6,176 nt of DNA from Bacteroidales bacterium UBA4417 (lineage in GTDB: Bacteria; Bacteroidota; Bacteroidia; Bacteroidales; UBA4417): assembly GCA_002389705.1 (NCBI GenBank), contig DGQJ01000075.1, positions 12,653 to 18,828 on the forward strand, given 5' to 3'. Shown here one piece after another: positions 1 through 6,176 of the stretch (positions within the stretch are counted from its first letter, which is position 1; every line of letters starts with the position of its first letter). A program made the position numbers and the translations under genes. Below the pieces are notes generated by a model, which was not told where the DNA came from, did no database searches, and saw only the letters and a list, made by a program, of their open reading frames with translations.

Positions 1-24
1 AATCCCTTCAATCCCTTCAATCCC
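1..24. repeat. 9-bp tandem repeat at window edge
   Basis: The unit AATCCCTTC occurs at 1-9 and 10-18, followed by a partial third copy AATCCC at 19-24. The array begins at the window edge, so it may continue upstream. It lies in non-coding DNA ahead of phoU. I see no function for it. Confidence 0.75.
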
Positions 25-47
25 AACCTATCAAAAAATACCAACAT

Positions 48-72
48 AATCGTAAATCAAAAATCGTAAATC
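48..72. repeat. Direct repeat AATCGTAAATC, 14-bp period
   Basis: The 11-mer AATCGTAAATC is present exactly at 48-58 and again at 62-72, separated by AAA. The second copy ends nine bases before the phoU start codon. It may be a slippage-generated intergenic repeat or part of the leader. The rest of 1-81 shows no TAnnTTTG promoter element and no credible gene. Confidence 0.75.
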
Positions 73-81
73 CGAAATTAT

Positions 82-771
82 ATGAGTCACCTCGATACAA
101 ATCTTGACCAACTCAAGAATGATTTAATACAAATGTGGAACCTGGTGAGCAGCCAGATGGAAAAAGCCCGGCTGGCGCTTATTAACGGCGACAAAGACCT
201 TGCCCGGGAGGTACGTGCAAACGAAAAAATGGTTGATGCCTTCGAACTCAAAATCGATATGGATTGCGAAAACATTATCATGCTTCAAAATCCGGTAGCC
301 ATCGACCTGCGTTTCTTGCTTTCCGTGCTCAAAATCAATTATAACCTCGAGCGAATAGGTGATTATGCCAATGCCATTGCCAAAAGTGCAGAACATGCCG
401 ATAAAGCCTGGCCCGACACGGTTTTTGAAGCAACACGTGTTCCCGAAATGTTCTTTGTGGCCCAATCTATGATCCAGGAATCTCTGGCTTCGTTCGAAAG
501 AAACGATCGTAAAATGGTAAGTACTTTATTTGGCATGGATGAGAAACTGGACAAGATCAATAATGATATCACACCGATTATCAGTCGGTTAATTAAAGAT
601 AATCCGGACGATATACCCATGTTGCTCGACCTGTTTTCGATTATCCGTAAACTGGAACGTGCCGGCGACCACATTACAAACATAGCAGAAGAGCTGGTAT
701 TTTATTTTGACGCCATCATTGTGAAGCACAGTAAATTACAGAAAAACAAACCGGCTTCCGGAAGCAAGTAA
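82..771 (+). CDS. phoU: Phosphate signalling protein PhoU
   Basis: PhoU is a cytoplasmic all-helical protein that links the PstSCAB phosphate transporter to the PhoR/PhoB two-component system and keeps Pho signalling off when phosphate is plentiful. The product has 229 residues, within the usual 215-240. It shows two tandem PhoU three-helix repeats, at roughly residues 12-105 and 118-212. Each carries the family's metal-binding E-x-x-x-D signature: LERIGDYA with Glu90 and Asp94, and LERAGDHITNIAE with Glu192 and Asp196. The first repeat also has the typical LQNPVAIDLRFLLSVLK helix. The tail after residue 212 is short, polar and lysine-rich. The ATG at 82 is the only sensible start; it is preceded by A/T-rich sequence without a Shine-Dalgarno. 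The response-regulator gene follows after 29 bases. A pst operon upstream is plausible but lies outside the window. Confidence 0.96.
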   Translation: MSHLDTNLDQLKNDLIQMWNLVSSQMEKARLALINGDKDLAREVRANEKMVDAFELKIDMDCENIIMLQNPVAIDLRFLLSVLKINYNLERIGDYANAIAKSAEHADKAWPDTVFEATRVPEMFFVAQSMIQESLASFERNDRKMVSTLFGMDEKLDKINNDITPIISRLIKDNPDDIPMLLDLFSIIRKLERAGDHITNIAEELVFYFDAIIVKHSKLQKNKPASGSK

Positions 772-800
772 CCCGAAATTTTTAAAGTAATTTAACCGAT

Positions 801-1487
801 ATGGATAACAATGATTTTACGCTGCTCCTTGTGGACGACGAAACTGATATACTCGATTTTGTCGGCTATAACCTTCGCAAGGAAGGATACAAGGTTCTTA
901 CCTCCGACAACGGTCGTGATGCCATTTTGAAAGCTAAAGAAAACACCCCGCATCTTATTTTGCTGGATGTAATGATGCCGCAAATGGATGGAATTGAAAC
1001 CTGCCGCGAAATAAAGCGATTACCGGGTCTCGAGAGTACACTTATCGTGTTCTTCACTGCACGGAGCGAGGACTTTACACAAATTCTGAGCCTGGATGCA
1101 GGCGGCGACGATTACATTACCAAACCCATAAAACCTGCTTTGCTGGTGAGCAAAGTGAACTCATTGCTTCGCAGGCTCAAAACTGCCAGCGAAAGCACCA
1201 AAATTTTCGAAGCCGGCGACCTGAAAATCAACCGCGAAAACTATATGGTTTACCGCGACAACCAGGAAATACAACTTGCCCGCAAAGAATTTGAATTGCT
1301 GAACCTGCTGGCATCGAAACCGCACAAAGTATTTACCCGCGATGAAATTATGAACCAGGTGTGGGACGATGATATAATTGTCGGCGAACGAACCATCGAT
1401 GTACATATCAGGAAAATACGCGAAAAAACCGGTATTGATCATATTAAAACCATTAAAGGCGTTGGTTACAAATTCGATCCCAGGTAA
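801..1487 (+). CDS. phoB: PhoB-type response regulator (OmpR family)
   Basis: This is a two-component response regulator with a receiver and a DNA-binding domain, 228 residues, the standard OmpR/PhoB length. The receiver spans about residues 6-126. The acidic pocket is Asp12/Asp13, the phospho-acceptor is Asp56 in LILLDVMMP, the switch threonine is Thr86 (FFTAR) and the conserved lysine is Lys108 (YITKP). A short linker leads to a winged-helix domain at about 135-227, with the recognition-helix pattern GERTIDVHIRKIREK (195-209) and the wing ending IKGVGYKF. All catalytic residues are present, so it should be active. It sits between phoU and a PhoR-like kinase (gaps of 29 and 41 bases), and this context is the main reason to call it PhoB rather than another OmpR-family member. 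The ATG at 801 follows an A/T-rich leader with no Shine-Dalgarno. Confidence 0.93.
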   Translation: MDNNDFTLLLVDDETDILDFVGYNLRKEGYKVLTSDNGRDAILKAKENTPHLILLDVMMPQMDGIETCREIKRLPGLESTLIVFFTARSEDFTQILSLDAGGDDYITKPIKPALLVSKVNSLLRRLKTASESTKIFEAGDLKINRENYMVYRDNQEIQLARKEFELLNLLASKPHKVFTRDEIMNQVWDDDIIVGERTIDVHIRKIREKTGIDHIKTIKGVGYKFDPR

Positions 1488-1528
1488 GTACCAATCAATA
1501 AAATCACAAACTGCAACAATAATTTTCT

Positions 1529-2578
1529 ATGCCCGAACTGTCACCAAAACGACTGGCTTTTATCCTGGCTGCAATCCTGTCGCTGATTACCGCGCTAATC
1601 TCGCTGGCATTTTTGGGAGTTGAAAATCAGCAATATTTGCTCGTGCTTATCCCGGTAACGTTCGTGATTTTGCTCCTTTTTCAATATTTTATATTGCGGT
1701 ATGCACTCGAAAAGTTTATTTACGACCGCATCAAGCTGGTTTATAAATCGATACACAAACTAAAGCTGAACAAGGACGATAAGAAAAGTTTGCCTGCAAG
1801 CATGCACGGCGACATCATCAGCAAAGTGAACCAGGAGGTCGAAAACTGGGCTAACGACCGAAAAGAGGAGATTGATGAACTAAAAAAAATGGAGGTGTAC
1901 CGCCGCGAATTCCTGGGCAATGTTTCGCACGAATTAAAAACCCCGCTTTTCAATATGCAGGGATTCATACTCACGCTGCTCGACGGGGGCATCAACGACC
2001 CGGAAATAAACCTGGATTATCTGCAGAAATCGCAGAAAAACATTGAGCGGATGATCACTATAGTTGAAGACCTTGAAGTGATCTCGCGGCTCGAAACCGG
2101 CGAAGCCACCCCGCTCATGTCAAACTTCCCGATTATTTCATTGGTGAAAGAAGTATTCGAATTTCTGGAACCCAAAGCCACTGAGAAACAAATTAAACTG
2201 CTATTTGCAGCCGATTATCACGATACTATGATGGTGCGTGCCGATAAAGAAAAAATCCGGACGGTATTTGCCAACCTTATTGATAATTCGATCAAATATG
2301 GAGTTGAAGGAGGCCGAACCAAAATCAGTGTGTACGACATGGACGAAAACTACCTGGTTGAAATTTCGGATAATGGCGTTGGCATTGATGAAAAACATAT
2401 CTCGCGGCTTTTCGAACGTTTTTACCGGGTCGACAAACACCGGTCGCGTGCACAGGGTGGATCAGGGCTCGGCCTGGCTATTGTGAAACACATTATTGAA
2501 GCCCATAATCAAACTATTAATGTGCGCAGTGCACCCGGTGTGGGTTCCACTTTTTCGTTCACCCTGCAAAAAGTGTAA
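1529..2578 (+). CDS. phoR: PhoR-like membrane sensor histidine kinase
   Basis: This is an inner-membrane histidine kinase of 349 residues, the presumed partner of the regulator just upstream. Two hydrophobic segments (about 9-29 and 36-56) are joined by a loop of only some six residues, so there is almost no periplasmic domain. A charged helical linker follows (57-120). The HisKA domain holds His134 in NVSHELKTPL; the H-E-x-x-T arrangement (Glu135, Thr138) suggests it can act as both kinase and phosphatase. The HATPase domain has an N box with Asn249 and Asn253 (NLIDNSIKYG), a G1 box DNGVGID (281-287), an F box RLFERFYRVD (293-302) and a G2 box GGSGLGLAIVK (310-320). It is shorter than E. coli PhoR (431 residues), and no PAS domain is evident in the linker. 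The start at 1529 is supported because it includes both membrane segments. The phoR name rests on gene context and overall resemblance. Confidence 0.92.
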   Translation: MPELSPKRLAFILAAILSLITALISLAFLGVENQQYLLVLIPVTFVILLLFQYFILRYALEKFIYDRIKLVYKSIHKLKLNKDDKKSLPASMHGDIISKVNQEVENWANDRKEEIDELKKMEVYRREFLGNVSHELKTPLFNMQGFILTLLDGGINDPEINLDYLQKSQKNIERMITIVEDLEVISRLETGEATPLMSNFPIISLVKEVFEFLEPKATEKQIKLLFAADYHDTMMVRADKEKIRTVFANLIDNSIKYGVEGGRTKISVYDMDENYLVEISDNGVGIDEKHISRLFERFYRVDKHRSRAQGGSGLGLAIVKHIIEAHNQTINVRSAPGVGSTFSFTLQKV

Positions 2579-2597
2579 CCGGCTTCCAATATAATTC

Positions 2598-2646
2598 ACC
2601 GATTTGCCGAACCGATTCAGGAGTATTTTTTGCCATTATACCGATT
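2598..2646. repeat. Three ACCGATT heptamers in intergenic DNA
   Basis: ACCGATT is repeated exactly at 2598-2604, 2611-2617 and 2640-2646, all in the same orientation, between the kinase stop codon and the candidate promoter of the outer-membrane gene. Start-to-start spacings are 13 and 29 bases. Three copies of a 7-mer in 166 bases is more than expected by chance. A protein-binding role is possible, but nothing in the window proves it. Confidence 0.5.
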
Positions 2647-2670
2647 TTAACATATTTTAAACATTTACAT
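2644..2670 (+). promoter_or_regulatory. Possible operator: AT-rich near-repeats, ~10-bp period
   Basis: ATTTTAACAT (2644-2653) is followed directly by ATTTTAAACAT (2654-2664) and then the weaker ATTTACAT (2663-2670). Start spacings of 10 and 9 bases approximate one helical turn, the spacing used by tandem sites of OmpR/PhoB-family regulators. The TTAACA, TAAACA and TTTACA cores resemble the TT(A/C/T)ACA elements described for Bacillus PhoP. The block ends 25 bases before the candidate -7 element, where an activator would sit. In AT-rich DNA such similarity can arise by chance, so this is inference. Confidence 0.35.
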
Positions 2671-2695
2671 TACTCCTAAATCCCTTATTTCATCG

Positions 2696-2703
2696 TTACT
2701 TTG
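2696..2703 (+). promoter_or_regulatory. Candidate Bacteroidota -7 promoter element
   Basis: TTACTTTG matches the Bacteroidota sigma-ABfr -7 consensus TAnnTTTG at five of the six fixed positions and ends 41 bases before the ATG of the outer-membrane gene. No clear TTG -33 element lies 17-23 bases upstream; that position is taken by AT-rich near-repeats. The promoter may therefore be weak or activator-dependent. No convincing hairpin terminator for the preceding kinase gene is visible between 2579 and 2690. Confidence 0.5.
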
Positions 2704-2744
2704 ATAAATAATTCCGCATCTGAATATACCAAATAATAATTTTT

Positions 2745-5564
2745 ATGAAATTGAAGTACTCATTGTTGGCATTTATCCTGGTTCTGGCTGTTTCAAACAT
2801 TCAGGCTCAAAACCCAGCCCGAACAACCATTAAAGGCGTCCTGCAGGATACACTACACGAAACAATTCCTTTTGCCACTGTTATGCTACTAAATCCGGCC
2901 GATTCGGCGCTGGTTAACTATTCGTCGAGTAACGATAAAGGCGAATTCATATTCAGCAATGTGAAAAACACCTCGTACCTGCTGAAAGTGTCGCACATGA
3001 GCTACCTGCCGCTTCAAATACTTTTAAAACCTTCGCCTGCTGCTGTTCACGATTTGCAGGTGGTTAATATGAAGCCTATTTCACAAATGCTGATGGAAGT
3101 AGTTATAAAAGCCGCCAAAGCGCCGCTTCGCATTAAAGGCGATACGGTTGAGTACGATGCATCCACCTTTAAAGTCCCCACCGGATCAACCGTTGAAGAC
3201 CTGCTTCGCAGGCTCCCCGGCCTGGATGTGGATGCCGATGGGAATATCAGCACACAGGGTAAAGATGTAAAACGATTGTATGTTGATGGTAAAACCTTTT
3301 TTGGCGACGACCCTAAAAGTGTAACCAAAAACCTGGGCGCCGAAGCTATTTCGAAAGTACAGGTGTACAACGAAAAATCGGAACAGTCGAAACTTACCGG
3401 GGTTGACGATGGATCCAAAGAAAAAGCCATGAACCTCGAACTGAAGGCAGAATTTAAGAAAGGTGCTTTCGGAAAAATTTCGGTGGCAGCCGGTAACGAA
3501 GAACGATGGGCCGCCCGCGGAAACTATAACCGTTTCAATGATAAATCGCAGCTTTCATTTATCGCCTATGGAAATAACATTAACCAAACCGGGGTAAACT
3601 GGGAAGATTACGGCGAATTTAAAGGTAACAATACTTTTAATGATTTTGATAACGGCGATTTTGGCTTCAACAGCTCAGGCCGGAGAATGTATATAGTTTT
3701 TGGCGACGACTCGCCCATAAGCAATTACGATGGAAAAGGATTGACAAAAAACTATGGTGCCGGTACAAACTACAACTACAGCCATAAAGGCACAAAATTT
3801 AACTCCAGCTATTTTTACAACCAGACGCAGCTGGATTTTGTACAGAAAAGTCTGCGCCAGACCTTCCTCGATGCCGACAACAGCTTTGCAAAATACGACA
3901 CCCTGAAAAACGACGATTTCAGGTCGAGCCATAGCATAGGGACCAGGTTCGAACAGGAGTTTGACTCAAGCAACAGGCTGATTGTAAAAGCAAATTTAAG
4001 GATCGCAGGTAATAACAACCAAAAACTGGATAACCAGTTATTTACCGACTATCAACTTCAGCCCTACAACTCTCTGAATCTTGATAATGAAAATGATTTA
4101 TCAACCTACAAAATTACATCAGCAGCAATTTACAGGCATCTGTTTAAAAAGAAAGGACGTGCCTTTGCTGTAAGCGGCGGTTATAATGTGAACAAAACTG
4201 ATGGAACCGAAGACAATAAGTCGATCAATAAATTTATAAATGCCAATACACCTACCGAGCAAATCAGGCAGCTTATTGATAACACTAAGGATATTTATGA
4301 GATAAAGGCCGGTGCCTTGTACTCTGAACCATTGTCGAAGCGGTTTTTCCTCGAATTCTTTTACAACTTCAGTGAACTCAATAACAAGAGCAACAGGCCG
4401 GTTCGTGCTGACGAAGGCCAGGAACGAATTGACAGCCTGAGCAATTATTACGAACAGGTTACATTATACAACCGGCTGGGTAGTGTACTCAGGTATTCAT
4501 TCAACGGTTTAAATGCATCTGTTGGCTTTGCCGCACAACAATTCAAACTCAAAGGCCAGTATGCAGTCGATAAGGGTATGCCCTGGGATAGTGTGGGAGT
4601 TACAAAATCATACCCGAACTATACGCCAAATGTGAACTTAAATTATGAGTTTAAAAATCACCTCAGGCTCGAAGCAAGTTATAACAACAATATTACTGCA
4701 CCGCAATTTAACGATCTACAGCCCATTAAAAACTACAGCAACCCGGCTTACCAGGTTGAAGGAAATCCAAACCTCACACCCGAAAACTCACATACCATAA
4801 GTTCCGGACTGTTTTACTGGAACCCGGCTTCGTTTTCGAACATAGGCGCAAGCGTAGATTATACCATAACCAACCACCCCATTGTTTATAACCAGAACTC
4901 AGTATTTGAAGAAGGAAAAGGAATGATAACTATTTCGACACCTGAGAACATGGAACAGAGTACCGGGATCAGTTCATGGTTATGGTCGAATATACCGATT
5001 ATAAAAACCAAGCTGGCAGTCGACTTTAATGCCGGGGTTAATTATAACAACTCCCCTACCCGCATTAACAATGTACTCGATCATATAAAATCGAACGGAA
5101 TAAATTTCGGGGCAAACCTGAATATTACGCCAAGCGCCAAACTTGTGTTTACCGCCGGCGGTTCGGGTGGATTTAACAAAATGAGGTACAACGATAATAA
5201 GGATCACGACCAGGATTACTATAATTATACCCTGCGCTCGTCGATAAAATGGCAGTTCGTAACCCGAATGTTTTTCGAAAGCAATTTTAACTATACGGTG
5301 TACAAAAACGAAACCTTTAACCTCGATCAATCAGTACCTTTGTGGAATGCTTCGGTACGTCGGATTATTGGCAAGAAAAGCAAATTCGAAATGCGCCTGG
5401 CAGCTTTTGATATTTTCAATAAGAACGTGAATATCAACCAATACGCATCGCAAAACTTCGTGCAAACCAGCAAAACGAATACCCTGGCCCGCTATTTTAT
5501 GTTAAGTCTTACATACAACATGAAAGGATTTGAGAATAAAATCCAGAAAAACAGGTTTATGTAA
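2745..5564 (+). CDS. TonB-receptor-like outer-membrane beta-barrel protein
   Basis: This is a predicted outer-membrane protein of 939 residues. A Sec signal peptide (MKLKYSLLAF..., h-region about 6-17) ends with likely cleavage after Ala21 (NIQA|QN), which supports the ATG at 2745. Residues about 27-110 form a carboxypeptidase-D-regulatory-like beta-sandwich (KGVLQDTLHETIPFATVML, DKGEFIFSNV). Residues about 116-235 resemble a receptor plug (STVEDLLRRLPGLDVDADG, KRLYVDGKTFFGDDPK). The remainder is rich in Asn, Tyr and alternating aromatics, as in a barrel of the Bacteroidota 'outer membrane protein beta-barrel' group. GNPNLTPE near residue 672 is typical of TonB-dependent receptors, and 915-929 (ARYFMLSLTYNMKGF) looks like the closing strand. 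The protein has no cysteine and I could not identify a TonB box, so TonB dependence is unproven. No SusD-like partner is present; a GLPGLI gene follows after 52 bases. The substrate is unknown. Confidence 0.9.
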   Translation: MKLKYSLLAFILVLAVSNIQAQNPARTTIKGVLQDTLHETIPFATVMLLNPADSALVNYSSSNDKGEFIFSNVKNTSYLLKVSHMSYLPLQILLKPSPAAVHDLQVVNMKPISQMLMEVVIKAAKAPLRIKGDTVEYDASTFKVPTGSTVEDLLRRLPGLDVDADGNISTQGKDVKRLYVDGKTFFGDDPKSVTKNLGAEAISKVQVYNEKSEQSKLTGVDDGSKEKAMNLELKAEFKKGAFGKISVAAGNEERWAARGNYNRFNDKSQLSFIAYGNNINQTGVNWEDYGEFKGNNTFNDFDNGDFGFNSSGRRMYIVFGDDSPISNYDGKGLTKNYGAGTNYNYSHKGTKFNSSYFYNQTQLDFVQKSLRQTFLDADNSFAKYDTLKNDDFRSSHSIGTRFEQEFDSSNRLIVKANLRIAGNNNQKLDNQLFTDYQLQPYNSLNLDNENDLSTYKITSAAIYRHLFKKKGRAFAVSGGYNVNKTDGTEDNKSINKFINANTPTEQIRQLIDNTKDIYEIKAGALYSEPLSKRFFLEFFYNFSELNNKSNRPVRADEGQERIDSLSNYYEQVTLYNRLGSVLRYSFNGLNASVGFAAQQFKLKGQYAVDKGMPWDSVGVTKSYPNYTPNVNLNYEFKNHLRLEASYNNNITAPQFNDLQPIKNYSNPAYQVEGNPNLTPENSHTISSGLFYWNPASFSNIGASVDYTITNHPIVYNQNSVFEEGKGMITISTPENMEQSTGISSWLWSNIPIIKTKLAVDFNAGVNYNNSPTRINNVLDHIKSNGINFGANLNITPSAKLVFTAGGSGGFNKMRYNDNKDHDQDYYNYTLRSSIKWQFVTRMFFESNFNYTVYKNETFNLDQSVPLWNASVRRIIGKKSKFEMRLAAFDIFNKNVNINQYASQNFVQTSKTNTLARYFMLSLTYNMKGFENKIQKNRFM

Positions 5565-5616
5565 AAACAAAGCTAAGCATAAAACAGTATCAACAAATTA
5601 TAACACTGACATAAGA

Positions 5617-6176
5617 ATGAAAAAACACAACCTGGCATTTTCCCTGTTTATCACCATTCTGCTGGTAATATCGACCCAACAACTTAAATCACAAACAACT
5701 GAAGGCACCATTCGGTATCTGCGTACCCAGAACTGGGCCAAAATGATGGCTTCGGTCGACTATATCAGCAAGCAACAACGCGACAGGATGATGTATATGT
5801 GGGGAAACCGTTCTGAATGGAAATCATACACCTTGCTTCATTTTAATGCTACCGAATCGAAATACGAAAACTCCGAAGAAGAAGCTGAACCGGGAAACCA
5901 GGGCTGGAGCGACCGCAAGGAGACCTTCTTTATGAAACGAAATTTCAATACAAATACGCTTTTCGATGGTATTACTTTCCTGGGTAAAACCTACCTCATC
6001 CACGATTCCATTGAAAAACCGGCATGGAAAATACGTAACGATATGAAGGAAGTTGCAGGACACATCTGCATGAATGCAGCACTTACGGATTCGCTGCGAA
6101 AACAAAACATTGAAGTGTGGTTTGCCCTCGATATACCGGTAAGTTCAGGCCCCGACAGGTTTATCGGGCTCCCCGG
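5617..6176 (+). CDS. GLPGLI family protein (3' end cut by window)
   Basis: This reading frame opens with ATG at 5617 and runs off the window, giving 186 complete codons plus two bases. It starts with a Sec signal peptide (KKH, then a hydrophobic core at about 6-19, likely cleavage after Ser25 before QTTEG). The mature part contains WKIRNDMKEVAGHICMNA (about 137-154, with the only cysteine, Cys151) and then EVWFALDIPVSSGPDRFIGLPG at the edge. The order of a tryptophan/cysteine segment, WFA-DIP-GP and GLPG matches the GLPGLI family (TIGR01200 / Porph_ging), whose signature motif is cut just before its final LI. An acidic segment (ENSEEEAEPG, 85-94) precedes WSDRKETFF. The family is exported and its function is unknown. 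No promoter or terminator is visible in the 52-base gap after the outer-membrane gene, so the two are probably one transcript. Confidence 0.9.
   Translation, partial: MKKHNLAFSLFITILLVISTQQLKSQTTEGTIRYLRTQNWAKMMASVDYISKQQRDRMMYMWGNRSEWKSYTLLHFNATESKYENSEEEAEPGNQGWSDRKETFFMKRNFNTNTLFDGITFLGKTYLIHDSIEKPAWKIRNDMKEVAGHICMNAALTDSLRKQNIEVWFALDIPVSSGPDRFIGLP

Noticed and set aside
1..69. Plus-strand frame open from position 1 to a TAA at 67-69, possibly the tail of an upstream gene
   Set aside because: Its translation is only a low-complexity repeat of Asn-Pro-Phe followed by polar residues, driven by the tandem DNA repeat, and resembles no protein terminus I recognise.
754..765. Perfect 12-bp palindrome GCTTCCGGAAGC near the end of phoU
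   Set aside because: It lies inside the coding sequence, has no loop and no following T-run, so it is neither a convincing terminator nor a supported operator.
2238..2486. Plus-strand open frame of 82 codons inside the kinase gene
   Set aside because: It overlaps the HATPase domain in another frame, where the kinase motifs are intact; the alternative translation has no recognisable features.
2622..2632. GTATTTTTTG as an alternative -7 element, or its T-run as a terminator tail
   Set aside because: The spacing between TA and TTTG is one base too long, it lies far from the ATG, and no inverted repeat precedes the T-run.
4980..5330. Minus-strand open frame of 116 codons within the outer-membrane gene
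   Set aside because: It is antisense to the barrel coding sequence and has no recognisable domain or promoter.
5565..5616. Possible small hairpin (GCTAAGC) as a terminator between the last two genes
   Set aside because: The stem is only three base pairs and has no T-run, so read-through into the GLPGLI gene is more likely.
5824..6105. Minus-strand open frame of 93 codons opposite the last gene
   Set aside because: The plus strand here encodes a GLPGLI-family protein with signal peptide and family motifs, so the antisense frame is a shadow.

Overview
The window looks like a piece of a Bacteroidota chromosome. Three things point that way. None of the five start codons has a GGAGG-type Shine-Dalgarno sequence; the upstream stretches are A/T-rich instead. 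The 939-residue outer-membrane protein has the Bacteroidota layout of a carboxypeptidase-D-regulatory-like domain, then a plug, then a beta barrel. The last gene belongs to the GLPGLI family, which is known mainly from this phylum. Base composition is moderate (low-to-mid 40s % GC by eye). All supported genes lie on the plus strand. The genus cannot be determined from the sequence alone.

Positions 1-81 are non-coding and carry two short direct-repeat blocks. Positions 82-2578 hold a compact phosphate-signalling group: phoU, a PhoB-type response regulator and a PhoR-type membrane histidine kinase. The gaps between them are 29 and 41 bases, with no terminator or promoter visible in either, so they are probably co-transcribed. 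The kinase would phosphorylate Asp56 of the regulator, and PhoU would tie the pair to a Pst phosphate transporter, which is not in the window.

Positions 2579-2744 form the only substantial intergenic region (166 bases). It contains three ACCGATT heptamers, an AT-rich cluster of near-repeats with a period of about 10 bases, and a near-consensus Bacteroidota -7 element (TTACTTTG). This is probably the promoter of a second transcription unit.

Positions 2745-6176 hold that second unit: a TonB-receptor-like outer-membrane barrel protein, then 52 bases later an exported GLPGLI-family protein. The window edge cuts the latter inside its signature motif. The two are likely expressed together in the cell envelope, with substrate and function unknown.

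I see no mobile element, RNA gene or CRISPR array, and no clearly new system. The points most worth checking are the possible operator upstream of the outer-membrane gene, which raises the question of whether the neighbouring Pho-type regulator controls it, and the poorly understood receptor/GLPGLI pair.
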